A DNA stretch of 61,955 bases. It comes from JAWRCU01 sp033542235 (GTDB lineage: Bacteria > Pseudomonadota > Alphaproteobacteria > Rhizobiales > Rhizobiaceae). This document shows positions 27,516-35,264 of this stretch, in pieces. The notes beneath the pieces are model-generated. The model saw nothing but the letters and a program-made list of their open reading frames with translations. It ran no database searches and was not told the origin of the DNA. Each line of letters opens with the position of its first letter. Positions within the stretch are counted from its first letter, which is position 1. The stretch is taken from positions 1 through 61,955 of the forward strand of contig NZ_JAWRCU010000026.1 in NCBI RefSeq assembly GCF_033542235.1. Reading direction: 5' to 3'. Position numbers and translations under genes: made by a program.

Positions 27516-28691
27516 CTAGCCGATGCCCTCCGGGCTGGACGCGGAAATTTCCTCGACAGCCTCCCATTGTCGGGAACGCGCCGAGCGCAGCACGGCCTCA
27601 ACCACCGCATCTGTGGCGAGCCCGTCGCGGAAGTCCGGCACGCGCTTCTCTCCGGTCCGCAGACCGGCCAGGAAGTCGGCGACTTGGTGCACGAAAGTGT
27701 GCTCGTAGCCGATCTGAAGGCCAGGCACCCACCACGATTTCATATACGGATGGTCGCCGTCCGAAACGTGGATCGAGCGCCAGCCGCGCAAGGCGCCCTC
27801 GTCACGGTGGCTGAAGTACTGAAGCCTGTGCAGGTCGTGCAGGTCCCAGGCGATTGAGCCGTGTTCGCCGTTCACCTCCAGCGTGAAAAGCGCCTTGTGC
27901 CCGCGCGCGAAACGCGTCGCTTCGAAGGTTGCGAGCGAACCGTCGGTGAAGCGCGCGAGGAACAGGCTGGCGTCTTCGGCCGTCACGGCCAGCCGCTTGC
28001 CGCTCGAGATGTGCATGCGCTCGCGGATGAAGATCTCGCTTGTGCCCGACACTTCGGCAACTGGCCCGACGAGCCAGAGAGCCGCATCTATGCAGTGCGC
28101 GAGCAGATCGCCGGTGACGCCGCTCCCCGAGACGCCGGCATCGAGCCGCCACGTGCCCGCGCCGCCCTGAGGCAGGTCGGCCGACATCGTCCAGTCCTGC
28201 AGAAACTTGAAGCGACTGTGGAAGATGCGCCCGAGGCGCCCTTCGTCGATCAGATGCTTGGCAAGTGTGAGCGCCGGGACGCGGCGGTAGTTGTACCAGA
28301 CCATGTTGGGCACGGCCGCGCGCTCCACCGCCTCGGCCATGCGCCTGGCCTCGGCCACCGTGCGCCCGAGCGGCTTCTCGCAAGCAACCATCTTGCCCGC
28401 CCCAGCGGCGGCGACCGCGATCTCGGCATGCGTGTCGTTGGGGCTGGCAATATCAATCAAGTCGATGTCGCTGCGCTCGATTAACCTGCGCCAATCGGTT
28501 TCATATGAGTCAAAGCCCCATTGGGCCGCGAAGTCCCGTGCCGTGGCTTCGTTTCGCGAGCAGACGGCCACCAGCTCCGGGCCGACTTCCCCGGGGAAAA
28601 AGCGGAGCACCTGGCCATAGGCATTGGAGTGGGTCCGGCCCATGAAGCCCGTCCCCACGAGCCCGACCTTCAAGTTCCGATTCGCCGGCAC
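27516..28691 (-). CDS. Gfo/Idh/MocA-family oxidoreductase
   Basis: A 391-residue NAD(P)-dependent sugar oxidoreductase. The N-terminal Rossmann domain has VGLVGTGFMGRTHSNAY (about 8-24) and the family EKPLGRTVAEA (about 104). The C-terminal GFO_IDH_MocA_C domain includes GDLLAHCIDAALWLVG with the catalytic-type Asp-x2-x-His region. It probably oxidises the imported sugar to the lactone. It is first in the operon, starting at GTG 28691 after GGGAGG; no in-frame ATG fits better. Confidence 0.85.
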   Translation of the reverse strand: MPANRNLKVGLVGTGFMGRTHSNAYGQVLRFFPGEVGPELVAVCSRNEATARDFAAQWGFDSYETDWRRLIERSDIDLIDIASPNDTHAEIAVAAAGAGKMVACEKPLGRTVAEARRMAEAVERAAVPNMVWYNYRRVPALTLAKHLIDEGRLGRIFHSRFKFLQDWTMSADLPQGGAGTWRLDAGVSGSGVTGDLLAHCIDAALWLVGPVAEVSGTSEIFIRERMHISSGKRLAVTAEDASLFLARFTDGSLATFEATRFARGHKALFTLEVNGEHGSIAWDLHDLHRLQYFSHRDEGALRGWRSIHVSDGDHPYMKSWWVPGLQIGYEHTFVHQVADFLAGLRTGEKRVPDFRDGLATDAVVEAVLRSARSRQWEAVEEISASSPEGIG

Positions 28692-28742
28692 ATCATCCTC
28701 CCATAGATGCCAGAGCGGCTATGTTCATCGTCGAAGGGAAGC

Positions 28743-28775
28743 TGTCAACGGAAATTAGTATATTAGTGTACCAGA
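28743..28775 (-). promoter_or_regulatory. Predicted promoter/operator of the sugar operon
   Basis: On the minus strand a -35-like TTGACA (plus-strand 28743-28748) is preceded by two tandem 8-base units, ACTAATAT and ACTAATTT, next to GGTACAC (28752-28773). A -10 of the form AACATA is weak. The tandem repeat just upstream of the -35 is a candidate site for the operon's GntR regulator; this is inference from position. Confidence 0.4.
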
Positions 28776-28916
28776 GCGTTGAAGTATGTATCGGATGGTG
28801 CCTTGAAGCTTGTCCATCACCTTCACCTGGCTGAGGTTGAAATGACCGACGAGGCATCGCCAGGCGGCGCCGTGCCGATTAAGAATGGCGGCAACCTCCA
28901 TCGAGGGGTGACTCAT
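28755..28916 (-). pseudogene. Remnant of an IS91-type transposase (N terminus)
   Basis: A 53-residue frame starting MSHPSMEVAAILNRHGAAW and continuing through GHFNLSQVKVMDKLQG matches the N-terminal region of IS91/IS801-type rolling-circle transposases, which begin with an E-V-A-x-I-x-x-H-G-x-A-W pattern followed by GH-L-Q-KVM. After LQG the likeness is lost and the frame stops at 28755, whereas intact transposases have about 300-400 residues. The upstream 28917-29010 GGGGAAGATAAG segment also resembles the leader of such elements. The remnant abuts the sugar operon promoter. Confidence 0.55.
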
Positions 28917-29062
28917 CGCGCCCCGTCGAGGTGAAGAGCACGATCAGTGCAATGTTATCTACTTTCGGGGAAGATAAGCCTTCTGCCCCTGAGTGATCGC
29001 CCCTTACCGGGATCTGCTCCGCTCAATTGCGAGTCTGCGACGGAGCCGAACTTCTTCCAGGC

Positions 29063-30640
29063 TTATTGTTTCGCTAAAGAAAAAGCATAGAGCTTGTGGT
29101 TGTCGCCGGCGTAAGGCAGCCCGAGGACTTTGGTGTGATAGCCGCTACCCCAGTACACCGTGCCGTCGACGATCGCAGCGCCGGACACGACCGCCCCGCC
29201 GCTGTCGAACTTCCACTTTATTTCGCCGGTGGCCGCATCGAGCGCGTACATGTTGGCGCCGCTGCCGGCGAGTGAGCCGGCATAAACCACGCCATTGGCT
29301 TCGGACATCGCGACGGTGTCCATCATCTGCTGCGGATCGGCCGTGCGCCAAAGCACCTTGCTGGTCGCCGCATCGACCGCTCCCCAAATCCCACCTGTGG
29401 TCGTGGTCTGGCCCTTGGGTGAATTGACGGCGATGGACTCATGATTCAGGTTGCCGATCGACCCGTAAATGCGCCTGCCGTCGGCTGCGGTGCCCCACAG
29501 CATGCCGCCCAGCAGACTACCGGGACCGAGCTGGGCTTCCCAGACGACCTTACCCGTCTTGGGTTCGACCGCCCAATAGACGCCGCTCTTCTGACCGGCG
29601 CCGAGCAGGGTTTGTTCATGGCCTGCTATCGTCGTCGTGAACAGATTGGTACCCGCACCGAAGTCGTAATCCGGCCCATCCTTGTGATTGTAGTTCGTCG
29701 ACATGTCGGCGGGCAGCATGCGGGTGGCCCACGCGATTTTGCCGGTCTTCAGGTCGAGCGCGACAATGCTGTCGATATGATTGTCAGCCACCGCCGGCTC
29801 GCAGTTCTGTTGCGTAGGAGACCGGCAAACACCATTCGGGACGGAGAAATTGTTCCCGGTGGCGACATACAGCAGGCCAGTGTCGTGATCGACAGCCGGG
29901 GTGCCGCCCCACACCGAGCCGCCCGTATAGCCTTCGGGCACCAGATAGGTTTTCCAGCGCAGCTTGCCGGTGGTCGCGTCGAGGGCCACGACACTGCCCC
30001 GGTAATTGGGGACCTCGTTGAGAGCTTCGGCCCGCGACGACACCCCGTCGTAGACGACACCATCATCGATAACCGGCGAGCTGGTGATGATGGCGGTCGG
30101 TTCCTGCTCGACCTGGGTGCGCCACGACGGCGCGCCATCGTCTGCCTTGATGCCTAACAAGTAAGCGCCCGTCGCATTATTGGCGAGCTGAGTGCCCTGC
30201 CCGATCACCAGCGTCCCCTTCCAATAGGCGGGGCTGGTACGCGAAGCGTCATTGGGAATCCCGGTGTAGTCGCTGACCTTCTTGTGCCACTTCACCTGCC
30301 CGCTCGCGGCGTCGACGGCCCATAACGTACCACCGAAGTCTGGAACATAGACGACGCCCTCGACTACCGTCGGCGTGGCAGACACGTTGCCATCGGTATC
30401 GAGCGTCCAGCGAGGGGAGAGCTTGGCCACGTTGTCCAGCCCGATGGCGCGCTCGCCCTGCATGCTACGGGTGTCATGGAGATTCTGCCCCGCCATCGGC
30501 CAATCCCCTGCGCTTTGCGCTGCAGCGGGACCGGCGGCCATGACACTCCCCATCAGCGCGACCGAAGCCACGATAGCGGGATTGGGCCCTCGCGACCACG
30601 AAAGCCGACGAGCACTTTTCCTGTTGAGCTGATTGCGCAT
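29063..30640 (-). CDS. PQQ-type beta-propeller protein (polyvinyl-alcohol-dehydrogenase-like)
   Basis: A 525-residue exported protein. The start ATG 30640 follows GAGGTGG, and a long basic N region leads to a signal peptide ending AAGPAAAQSAG. Most of the protein consists of PQQ propeller repeats, with W-docking strings such as LWAVDAASGQVKWHK, VALDATTGKLRWKTY, VALDLKTGKIAWATR, YALDAATGEIKWKFD. The opening DWPMAGQNLHDTRS resembles polyvinyl alcohol dehydrogenases, but no CxxCH heme motif is present, so it lacks the cytochrome domain. It may be a periplasmic quinoprotein or a binding-only propeller. It has no close operon partner. Confidence 0.75.
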   Translation of the reverse strand: MRNQLNRKSARRLSWSRGPNPAIVASVALMGSVMAAGPAAAQSAGDWPMAGQNLHDTRSMQGERAIGLDNVAKLSPRWTLDTDGNVSATPTVVEGVVYVPDFGGTLWAVDAASGQVKWHKKVSDYTGIPNDASRTSPAYWKGTLVIGQGTQLANNATGAYLLGIKADDGAPSWRTQVEQEPTAIITSSPVIDDGVVYDGVSSRAEALNEVPNYRGSVVALDATTGKLRWKTYLVPEGYTGGSVWGGTPAVDHDTGLLYVATGNNFSVPNGVCRSPTQQNCEPAVADNHIDSIVALDLKTGKIAWATRMLPADMSTNYNHKDGPDYDFGAGTNLFTTTIAGHEQTLLGAGQKSGVYWAVEPKTGKVVWEAQLGPGSLLGGMLWGTAADGRRIYGSIGNLNHESIAVNSPKGQTTTTGGIWGAVDAATSKVLWRTADPQQMMDTVAMSEANGVVYAGSLAGSGANMYALDAATGEIKWKFDSGGAVVSGAAIVDGTVYWGSGYHTKVLGLPYAGDNHKLYAFSLAKQ

Positions 30641-30974
30641 TTTGCCACCTCGATGCGAGGTCAATGGCGTAACCGGCGGCGAACCCTTCCGATGCCATTG
30701 GTGGGCATCGTGAATTCACCACCTAGACGAATTTCGGCAAAAGCAACTAGAGCGCAATTGATGAATTGCAACGGCAGATCCTGCTCGGCCCCACCAACCG
30801 AAAATGCCGTGCGATTGCGGGGCTTGGACATCCGAGATGCGCTGCCGCTGCAAAGGGAACTGACCTGACTGGAATGACGGTCTCAGCTGGGAAAGGATCG
30901 AGTATCCCACCCAAGGCTAATCCATGACAGCGACGGTCTATATGGGTCAGCCCTGCCCTCGAAGGCCTGACCCG
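30641..30974. other. Intergenic region, nothing recognised
   Basis: About 330 bases between the propeller gene start and the dehydrogenase stop. I see no convincing gene, promoter or repeat. A short dyad, GCCTGAC-CC-GTCAGGC (30965-30980), overlaps the dehydrogenase stop codon; it lacks a T-run. Confidence 0.4.
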
Positions 30975-32075
30975 TCAGGCGCTGCGCACCGCCCGCTCCT
31001 CCCTGGCATAGTAGCGGCCGAAGCGATTGGCGAGGAAGACATCGAGGCCGATCTCTTCCTGTCGGACGAAACCCTTCGCCGACAGCTTGCCTTCGGCGAG
31101 CAGGTCAAGGACCGCGCAGATGCTGGTTGCCGTGGTGATCTGGATCGCGCTGTGCATCTTGCCGTGAACAGGCCCGGCATAGACCTTGTGGGCGTAGGTC
31201 TCCTGCACCAGCCGCCCGTCCTTGCGGCCGCTCACCGTGACGAAAATGATCACGACGTCCTGCATGGTGGTCGGCAGGGCATTCTCGAGTATGTCCTTCA
31301 GCACCTCGCGGCGATGCCTCAGTCCCAGATCATTGAGCAGCGCCTTCATGATCGCCGCATGCCCGGGATAGCGGATCGTGCGGTAGTTCAGGGTGCGCAC
31401 CTTGCCCTTCAGCGTGTCGGCCAGCGTGCCGAGCCCGCCCGACGTGTTGAAGGCCTCGTAGGTGACGCCGTCGAGTGCGAACTCCTCGCGCTCTTCGAGC
31501 GCCGGCACTTCGACCAGCTCGCCTTCGACGACCGCCTCGCACGGCTCAATATATTCGTTGATGACGCCGTCCGTGCTCCAGGTCAGGTTGTAGTTCAGCG
31601 CATTGGACGGATATTGCGGCAGCGCGCCAACCCGCATTCTGACACTCTCCAGCGTGTCGAAATGGCGCGCGAGATCGCTTGCGACGATCGAAATGAAGCC
31701 CGGCGCCAGGCCGCATTGCGGGATAAAGGCGGTTTCTACCTCGGCCGCAATCTGCTTCACGCGCCGCGTCGATCCGACATCCTCGGTGAGATCGAGATAA
31801 TGGACCTTTGCCGCGGCAGCAGCCTCCGCAATCGCCTTCGTCAGCTGGTAGGGCGCCGCACTCAGCACGGCGAATTTGCCGGCGAGCAACGCCTTCAGCG
31901 CCGCATCATCGGTAATGTCCGTCTCGACCGTGCGGACAGCCTTGTGCGGTTCGATTTCTACAAGCTGCGCTGCCGAACGGTCCGCCACCGTCACCGAATA
32001 GTCGCCGCTGCGGCTGAGCAGCCGCGCAATCGTCGAGCCGATCTTGCCAGCGCCGATGACCACAATGTCTTTCAT
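30975..32075 (-). CDS. Saccharopine dehydrogenase-family protein, lysine 6-dehydrogenase-like
   Basis: A 366-residue NAD(P)-dependent enzyme: Rossmann motif VIGAGKIGSTIARLL at 5-19, and a catalytic domain with IPQCGLAPGFISIVASDL and EAFNTSGGLGTLADTL, then YRTIRYPGHAAIMK. The FNTSGG and RYPGH strings are characteristic of the lysine 6-dehydrogenase branch, which oxidises the epsilon-amino group of lysine, rather than of true saccharopine dehydrogenase. I chose ATG 32075 with GGAGAAAAAG; ATG 32093 adds six residues. It is divergent from an Lrp-type regulator, which supports an amino-acid role. Confidence 0.75.
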   Translation of the reverse strand: MKDIVVIGAGKIGSTIARLLSRSGDYSVTVADRSAAQLVEIEPHKAVRTVETDITDDAALKALLAGKFAVLSAAPYQLTKAIAEAAAAAKVHYLDLTEDVGSTRRVKQIAAEVETAFIPQCGLAPGFISIVASDLARHFDTLESVRMRVGALPQYPSNALNYNLTWSTDGVINEYIEPCEAVVEGELVEVPALEEREEFALDGVTYEAFNTSGGLGTLADTLKGKVRTLNYRTIRYPGHAAIMKALLNDLGLRHRREVLKDILENALPTTMQDVVIIFVTVSGRKDGRLVQETYAHKVYAGPVHGKMHSAIQITTATSICAVLDLLAEGKLSAKGFVRQEEIGLDVFLANRFGRYYAREERAVRSA

Positions 32076-32102
32076 CGCTTTTTCTCCCGCCATTTCAGTT
32101 GC

Positions 32103-32226
32103 AAGGGGAATAAGGGAATAGGTCAGTAGGGGAATAGGGAGTGATTGGCTGCCGCTGGCGATGTGCCCACAATGGCTCAGGTCGCGTTTTCCTAACCCTA
32201 TTCCCTTACTCCCCTATTCCCTTACT
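32103..32226. repeat. Imperfect inverted repeat built of GGGAATA units
   Basis: The left arm (32103-32140) and right arm (32196-32226) are inverse copies of units such as AGGGAATAGG and CAGTAGGGGAATAGGG. Each arm contains several tandem GGGAATA-type words. It lies between the dehydrogenase gene and the divergent Lrp gene, so it spans their shared promoter region. Similar AGGGAATA runs are known informally in rhizobial intergenic DNA; the function is unknown. Confidence 0.65.
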
Positions 32227-32336
32227 GCCTCAGCTTGCGCGATATGACAGCCGATGCTGGACGATTGGAAGCTGACAAAGCGACGATTCGCAGCTAAGCT
32301 TTCGTCAAAACGACGAAGATACCTGTTGAATCGCCG

Positions 32337-32762
32337 ATGGACGACACCGACCGCAAGCTCATCGCCATGCTGCGCGAAAACGCCCGTGCGCCGACGGCGG
32401 TGCTTGCCCGCCGCCTCGGCCTGTCGCGCACGACGGTGCAGGCCAGGCTGGAGCGGCTCGAGCGTAACGGTGTGATAGCGGGCTATGGCGTGCGGCTCTC
32501 GGAGGATGTCGAACGCGGTCTGATCCGCGCCCATGTCCTGGTCACGATCTTGCCGAAGACCGCGCCGCGGATCGAAGCAGAGCTGCGCGCCATCCCCGAA
32601 GTGCGCACCTTGCATTCGGTGAGCGGCAGCTTCGATCTGATCGCCATCGTCGAGGCCGCTTCCATCGGCGAACTCGACCGCCTTATCGATCGGATCGGTG
32701 CGCTGGAGGGCGTCGAGCGCACGCTGTCGTCGATCATCCTGTCGACGCGGATCGACAGGTGA
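32337..32762 (+). CDS. Lrp/AsnC-family transcriptional regulator
   Basis: A 141-residue Lrp/AsnC protein. The helix-turn-helix covers about 1-50 (MDDTDRKLIAMLRENARAP, LARRLGLSRTTVQARLERLE) and the RAM/AsnC ligand domain about 65-140 (VRTLHSVSGSFDLIAIVEA). The N terminus is a little short, but MDDTDRKLI is a normal Lrp start. It is divergent from the lysine 6-dehydrogenase-like gene and probably controls it in response to an amino acid, as in other Lrp-enzyme pairs. Confidence 0.88.
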   Translation: MDDTDRKLIAMLRENARAPTAVLARRLGLSRTTVQARLERLERNGVIAGYGVRLSEDVERGLIRAHVLVTILPKTAPRIEAELRAIPEVRTLHSVSGSFDLIAIVEAASIGELDRLIDRIGALEGVERTLSSIILSTRIDR

Positions 32763-32900
32763 CCGAGAGTATCGAACGGAATCGAAGCACCGCGTCAGCG
32801 AAAGTGCGGAGCGGCTTTCGCTCCGATGCGCAACAATGAGATGGAGCGGCGTGGCGATCCAACTTGAACGCACGCCGCTCCACCATGCCGCATCCCCCGG

Positions 32901-34346
32901 TCAGAATGGGTAGTGCTGCCCCGGATCCTCGATCGTTACCCAGCGAAGGTCCGTGAACTCCGCGATGGCCGCCTTTCCGCCAAAACGGCCGTAGCCGGAG
33001 CCCTTGACGCCGCCGAACGGCATCTGCGCCTCATCGGCCACGGTCGGACCGTTGATGTGACAGATGCCGGATTCGATCCGCGAGGCGACGGCAAGCGCTC
33101 GCTTCACGTCGCGGCTGAACACCGCCGCCGCCAAACCGTATTCCGTGTCGTTGGCGACCCTTACCGCCTCGTCCTCGCCCTTGACGCGCACCACCGGCTT
33201 CACCGGCCCGAACGATTCCTCGGCATAGATGCGCATGCCGGGCGTAACGTGGTCGAGCACCGTCGCCTCCACCACCGTGCCGTTGCGCTTGCCGCCGGCG
33301 ACGAGCTTGGCGCCCTTCTCGATCGCGTCGGCGATCAGCTCGTCCATCTTCTCGGCCGATTTCGCGCTCACCACCGAACCGAGCACGACATGGCCACGCG
33401 GATCGCCCGCTGGCAGCGATGCCGCGCGCCTCGCCAGCTTCCCGACGAACTCGTCGGCGATCTTCTCGTCGACGATGATGCGCTCGGTCGACATGCAGAT
33501 CTGCCCCTGGTTCATGAAGGCACCGAAGACGGCGGCATTCACTGCACCGTCGACGTCGGCGTCATCGAGCACGACCAGTGGCGCCTTGCCGCCGAGTTCG
33601 AGCAGCACCGGCTTCAGATGCCGCCCCGCCAGCTCGGCGATGATCCTGCCAATGCGCGTCGAACCGGTGAAGTTGATGCGCCTGACGGCCGGATGCGCGA
33701 TCAGCGCTTCCACGACCTCGGCTGCATCCTTCGGATCGTTGGTGATGACGTTGAGCACGCCCTTTGGCAGACCGGCCTCGGCAAGCGCCTGTCCGATCAG
33801 CCGATGAGTACCCGGGCACATCTCCGAGGCCTTGAGCACCACCGTATTGCCGCAGGCGAGCGGCATGGCAACCGCTCGGGTGCCAAGGATCACGGGCGCG
33901 TTCCACGGCGCGATGCCGACGCAGACGCCCACTGCTTGGCGGATGCCGAGCGCCAGCGTGCCAGGCTTGTCGGAGGGAATGACCTCTCCGGAAATCTGTG
34001 TGGTCATCGCCGCCGCCTCGCGCAGCATGTTTGCGGCGAGCATCACGTTGAAGCCGGCCCAGGGCGCCGTCGCGCCGGTCTCCTCGATCATCAGCCGCGT
34101 AAATTCTTCGACCTTTGAGGCAAGCGAGTCCGCTGCCTTCATGAGCAGCGCGCGGCGCTCGCCCGGCCCGGTCTTGGACCAGGCCGGAAAGGCTGCAGCC
34201 GCTGCGGCTACAGCGACGCCTACGTCGGCGACCCTGCCTGCCGCCGCGCGCGTCGCCGTCTTGCCGGTGAAGGGATCGCGCCGCTCGAAGGAGCCGCCCT
34301 CCACCGCGTCACGGTCGGCACCGTCGATGAGGAGAGAAACGTCCAT
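32901..34346 (-). CDS. Aldehyde dehydrogenase of the vanillin/salicylaldehyde type
   Basis: A 481-residue NAD(P)-dependent aldehyde dehydrogenase. The general base region is LLELGGKAPLVVLDDAD (about 250) and the catalytic cysteine lies in MNQGQICMSTERI (about 285), a string common in vanillin, benzaldehyde and salicylaldehyde dehydrogenases. FTGSTRIGRII marks the cofactor site. The start ATG 34346 has GGAGGT nearby. It lies downstream of a coniferyl-alcohol-dehydrogenase-like SDR and an importer, so it likely oxidises an aromatic aldehyde to the acid that leads toward PobA. The precise substrate cannot be read from the sequence. Confidence 0.82.
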   Translation of the reverse strand: MDVSLLIDGADRDAVEGGSFERRDPFTGKTATRAAAGRVADVGVAVAAAAAAFPAWSKTGPGERRALLMKAADSLASKVEEFTRLMIEETGATAPWAGFNVMLAANMLREAAAMTTQISGEVIPSDKPGTLALGIRQAVGVCVGIAPWNAPVILGTRAVAMPLACGNTVVLKASEMCPGTHRLIGQALAEAGLPKGVLNVITNDPKDAAEVVEALIAHPAVRRINFTGSTRIGRIIAELAGRHLKPVLLELGGKAPLVVLDDADVDGAVNAAVFGAFMNQGQICMSTERIIVDEKIADEFVGKLARRAASLPAGDPRGHVVLGSVVSAKSAEKMDELIADAIEKGAKLVAGGKRNGTVVEATVLDHVTPGMRIYAEESFGPVKPVVRVKGEDEAVRVANDTEYGLAAAVFSRDVKRALAVASRIESGICHINGPTVADEAQMPFGGVKGSGYGRFGGKAAIAEFTDLRWVTIEDPGQHYPF

Positions 34347-34472
34347 TGAAACCTCCGTTTCTTGCTTGGAGCCATGCTCCGGATTGCCGCACGATCCCGA
34401 TTTTCGGATCGGATCAAGCTTCAAGGCAAAGAGTTTGGAGCAAGATGGCAAGAAAAGTTCTGCCACCCGGCC

Positions 34473-35264
34473 CTAGAAACCCAGCACCTCCGCATTGACG
34501 GAGGCCTCGAGCCCTCCGTCGGCCGCAAGGTTGACGCCGTTGATCCAGCGCGCCGCATCAGAGCAGAGGAACAGGATCACCGGCGCAATATCGGCCGGCG
34601 TCCCTGCCCTGCCGACGCGCGCGATGTCGCTGTCGACGCGCTGATCGCCCAGCACCTCGCGGAATTGCGTGAGGATAGGAGTCTCGACTGGGCCCGGGCT
34701 TACCGCATTGACGCGAATGCCGCGCCCCTTGAACAGCGCCTGATGCGCGGCGCGGAAAGTCCAGAGCACCAGCAATTCCTTGGAGACCGGATAGCATTCT
34801 TCGTTCTTCACCTGATGATCGGCAACGACTTTGGCGACATCCGGGAAGCCCTCGACATTGACCATCGAGATCGCCCGGTTGAGGTTGGCCTGCCAGCCGA
34901 ACCCGGCCATGGAGGCGACATTCACAACCGCGCCGCCCTCTCGGATTTTCGGCGCAAGTGCCTCCGACAGCGCGCGCAGCCCGTAGAAATTGACCGAGAG
35001 CGTCGGAATCGCCCCCGTCTTTCCCGAAAGACCGGCGACGTTGCAGAGCGCGTCGATCCGGACGGGAAGCTTCGCGGCGAGCTCGTCCACCCCAGCCTTG
35101 GTCGATATGTCGGCCTTGACGAAAGTTCCTCCCGGCGTTGCCGGCAGGCGTATGTCGACGCCAATCACGTCTGCGCCAAGCTGGCCGGCAAGCTCGACGG
35201 TGCGAGCGCCGATGCCTGACGCCGCGCCTGTGATCAGAATGGTCTTGCCGAGAAGCGTCGTCAT
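34473..35264 (-). CDS. Short-chain dehydrogenase, coniferyl-alcohol dehydrogenase-like
   Basis: A 263-residue SDR: nucleotide motif ITGAASGIGARTVE (about 10-23), NVAG near 90, and catalytic YPVSK (about 175). The sequence DALCNVAGLSG, the long insert around NVEGFPDVAKVV and ARWINGVNLAADGGLEAS resemble CalA, the coniferyl-alcohol dehydrogenase of Pseudomonas, more than generic SDRs. It would oxidise a cinnamyl-type alcohol to the aldehyde with NAD. The start ATG 35264 overlaps the permease stop (ATGA), so it is coupled to the importer. Its neighbour is an aromatic aldehyde dehydrogenase. Confidence 0.72.
   Translation of the reverse strand: MTTLLGKTILITGAASGIGARTVELAGQLGADVIGVDIRLPATPGGTFVKADISTKAGVDELAAKLPVRIDALCNVAGLSGKTGAIPTLSVNFYGLRALSEALAPKIREGGAVVNVASMAGFGWQANLNRAISMVNVEGFPDVAKVVADHQVKNEECYPVSKELLVLWTFRAAHQALFKGRGIRVNAVSPGPVETPILTQFREVLGDQRVDSDIARVGRAGTPADIAPVILFLCSDAARWINGVNLAADGGLEASVNAEVLGF

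Noticed and set aside
30716..30910. 64-residue minus-strand frame in the gap before the propeller gene
   Set aside because: No ribosome site or recognisable product; its slight resemblance to a transposase end on the other strand is too weak to use.
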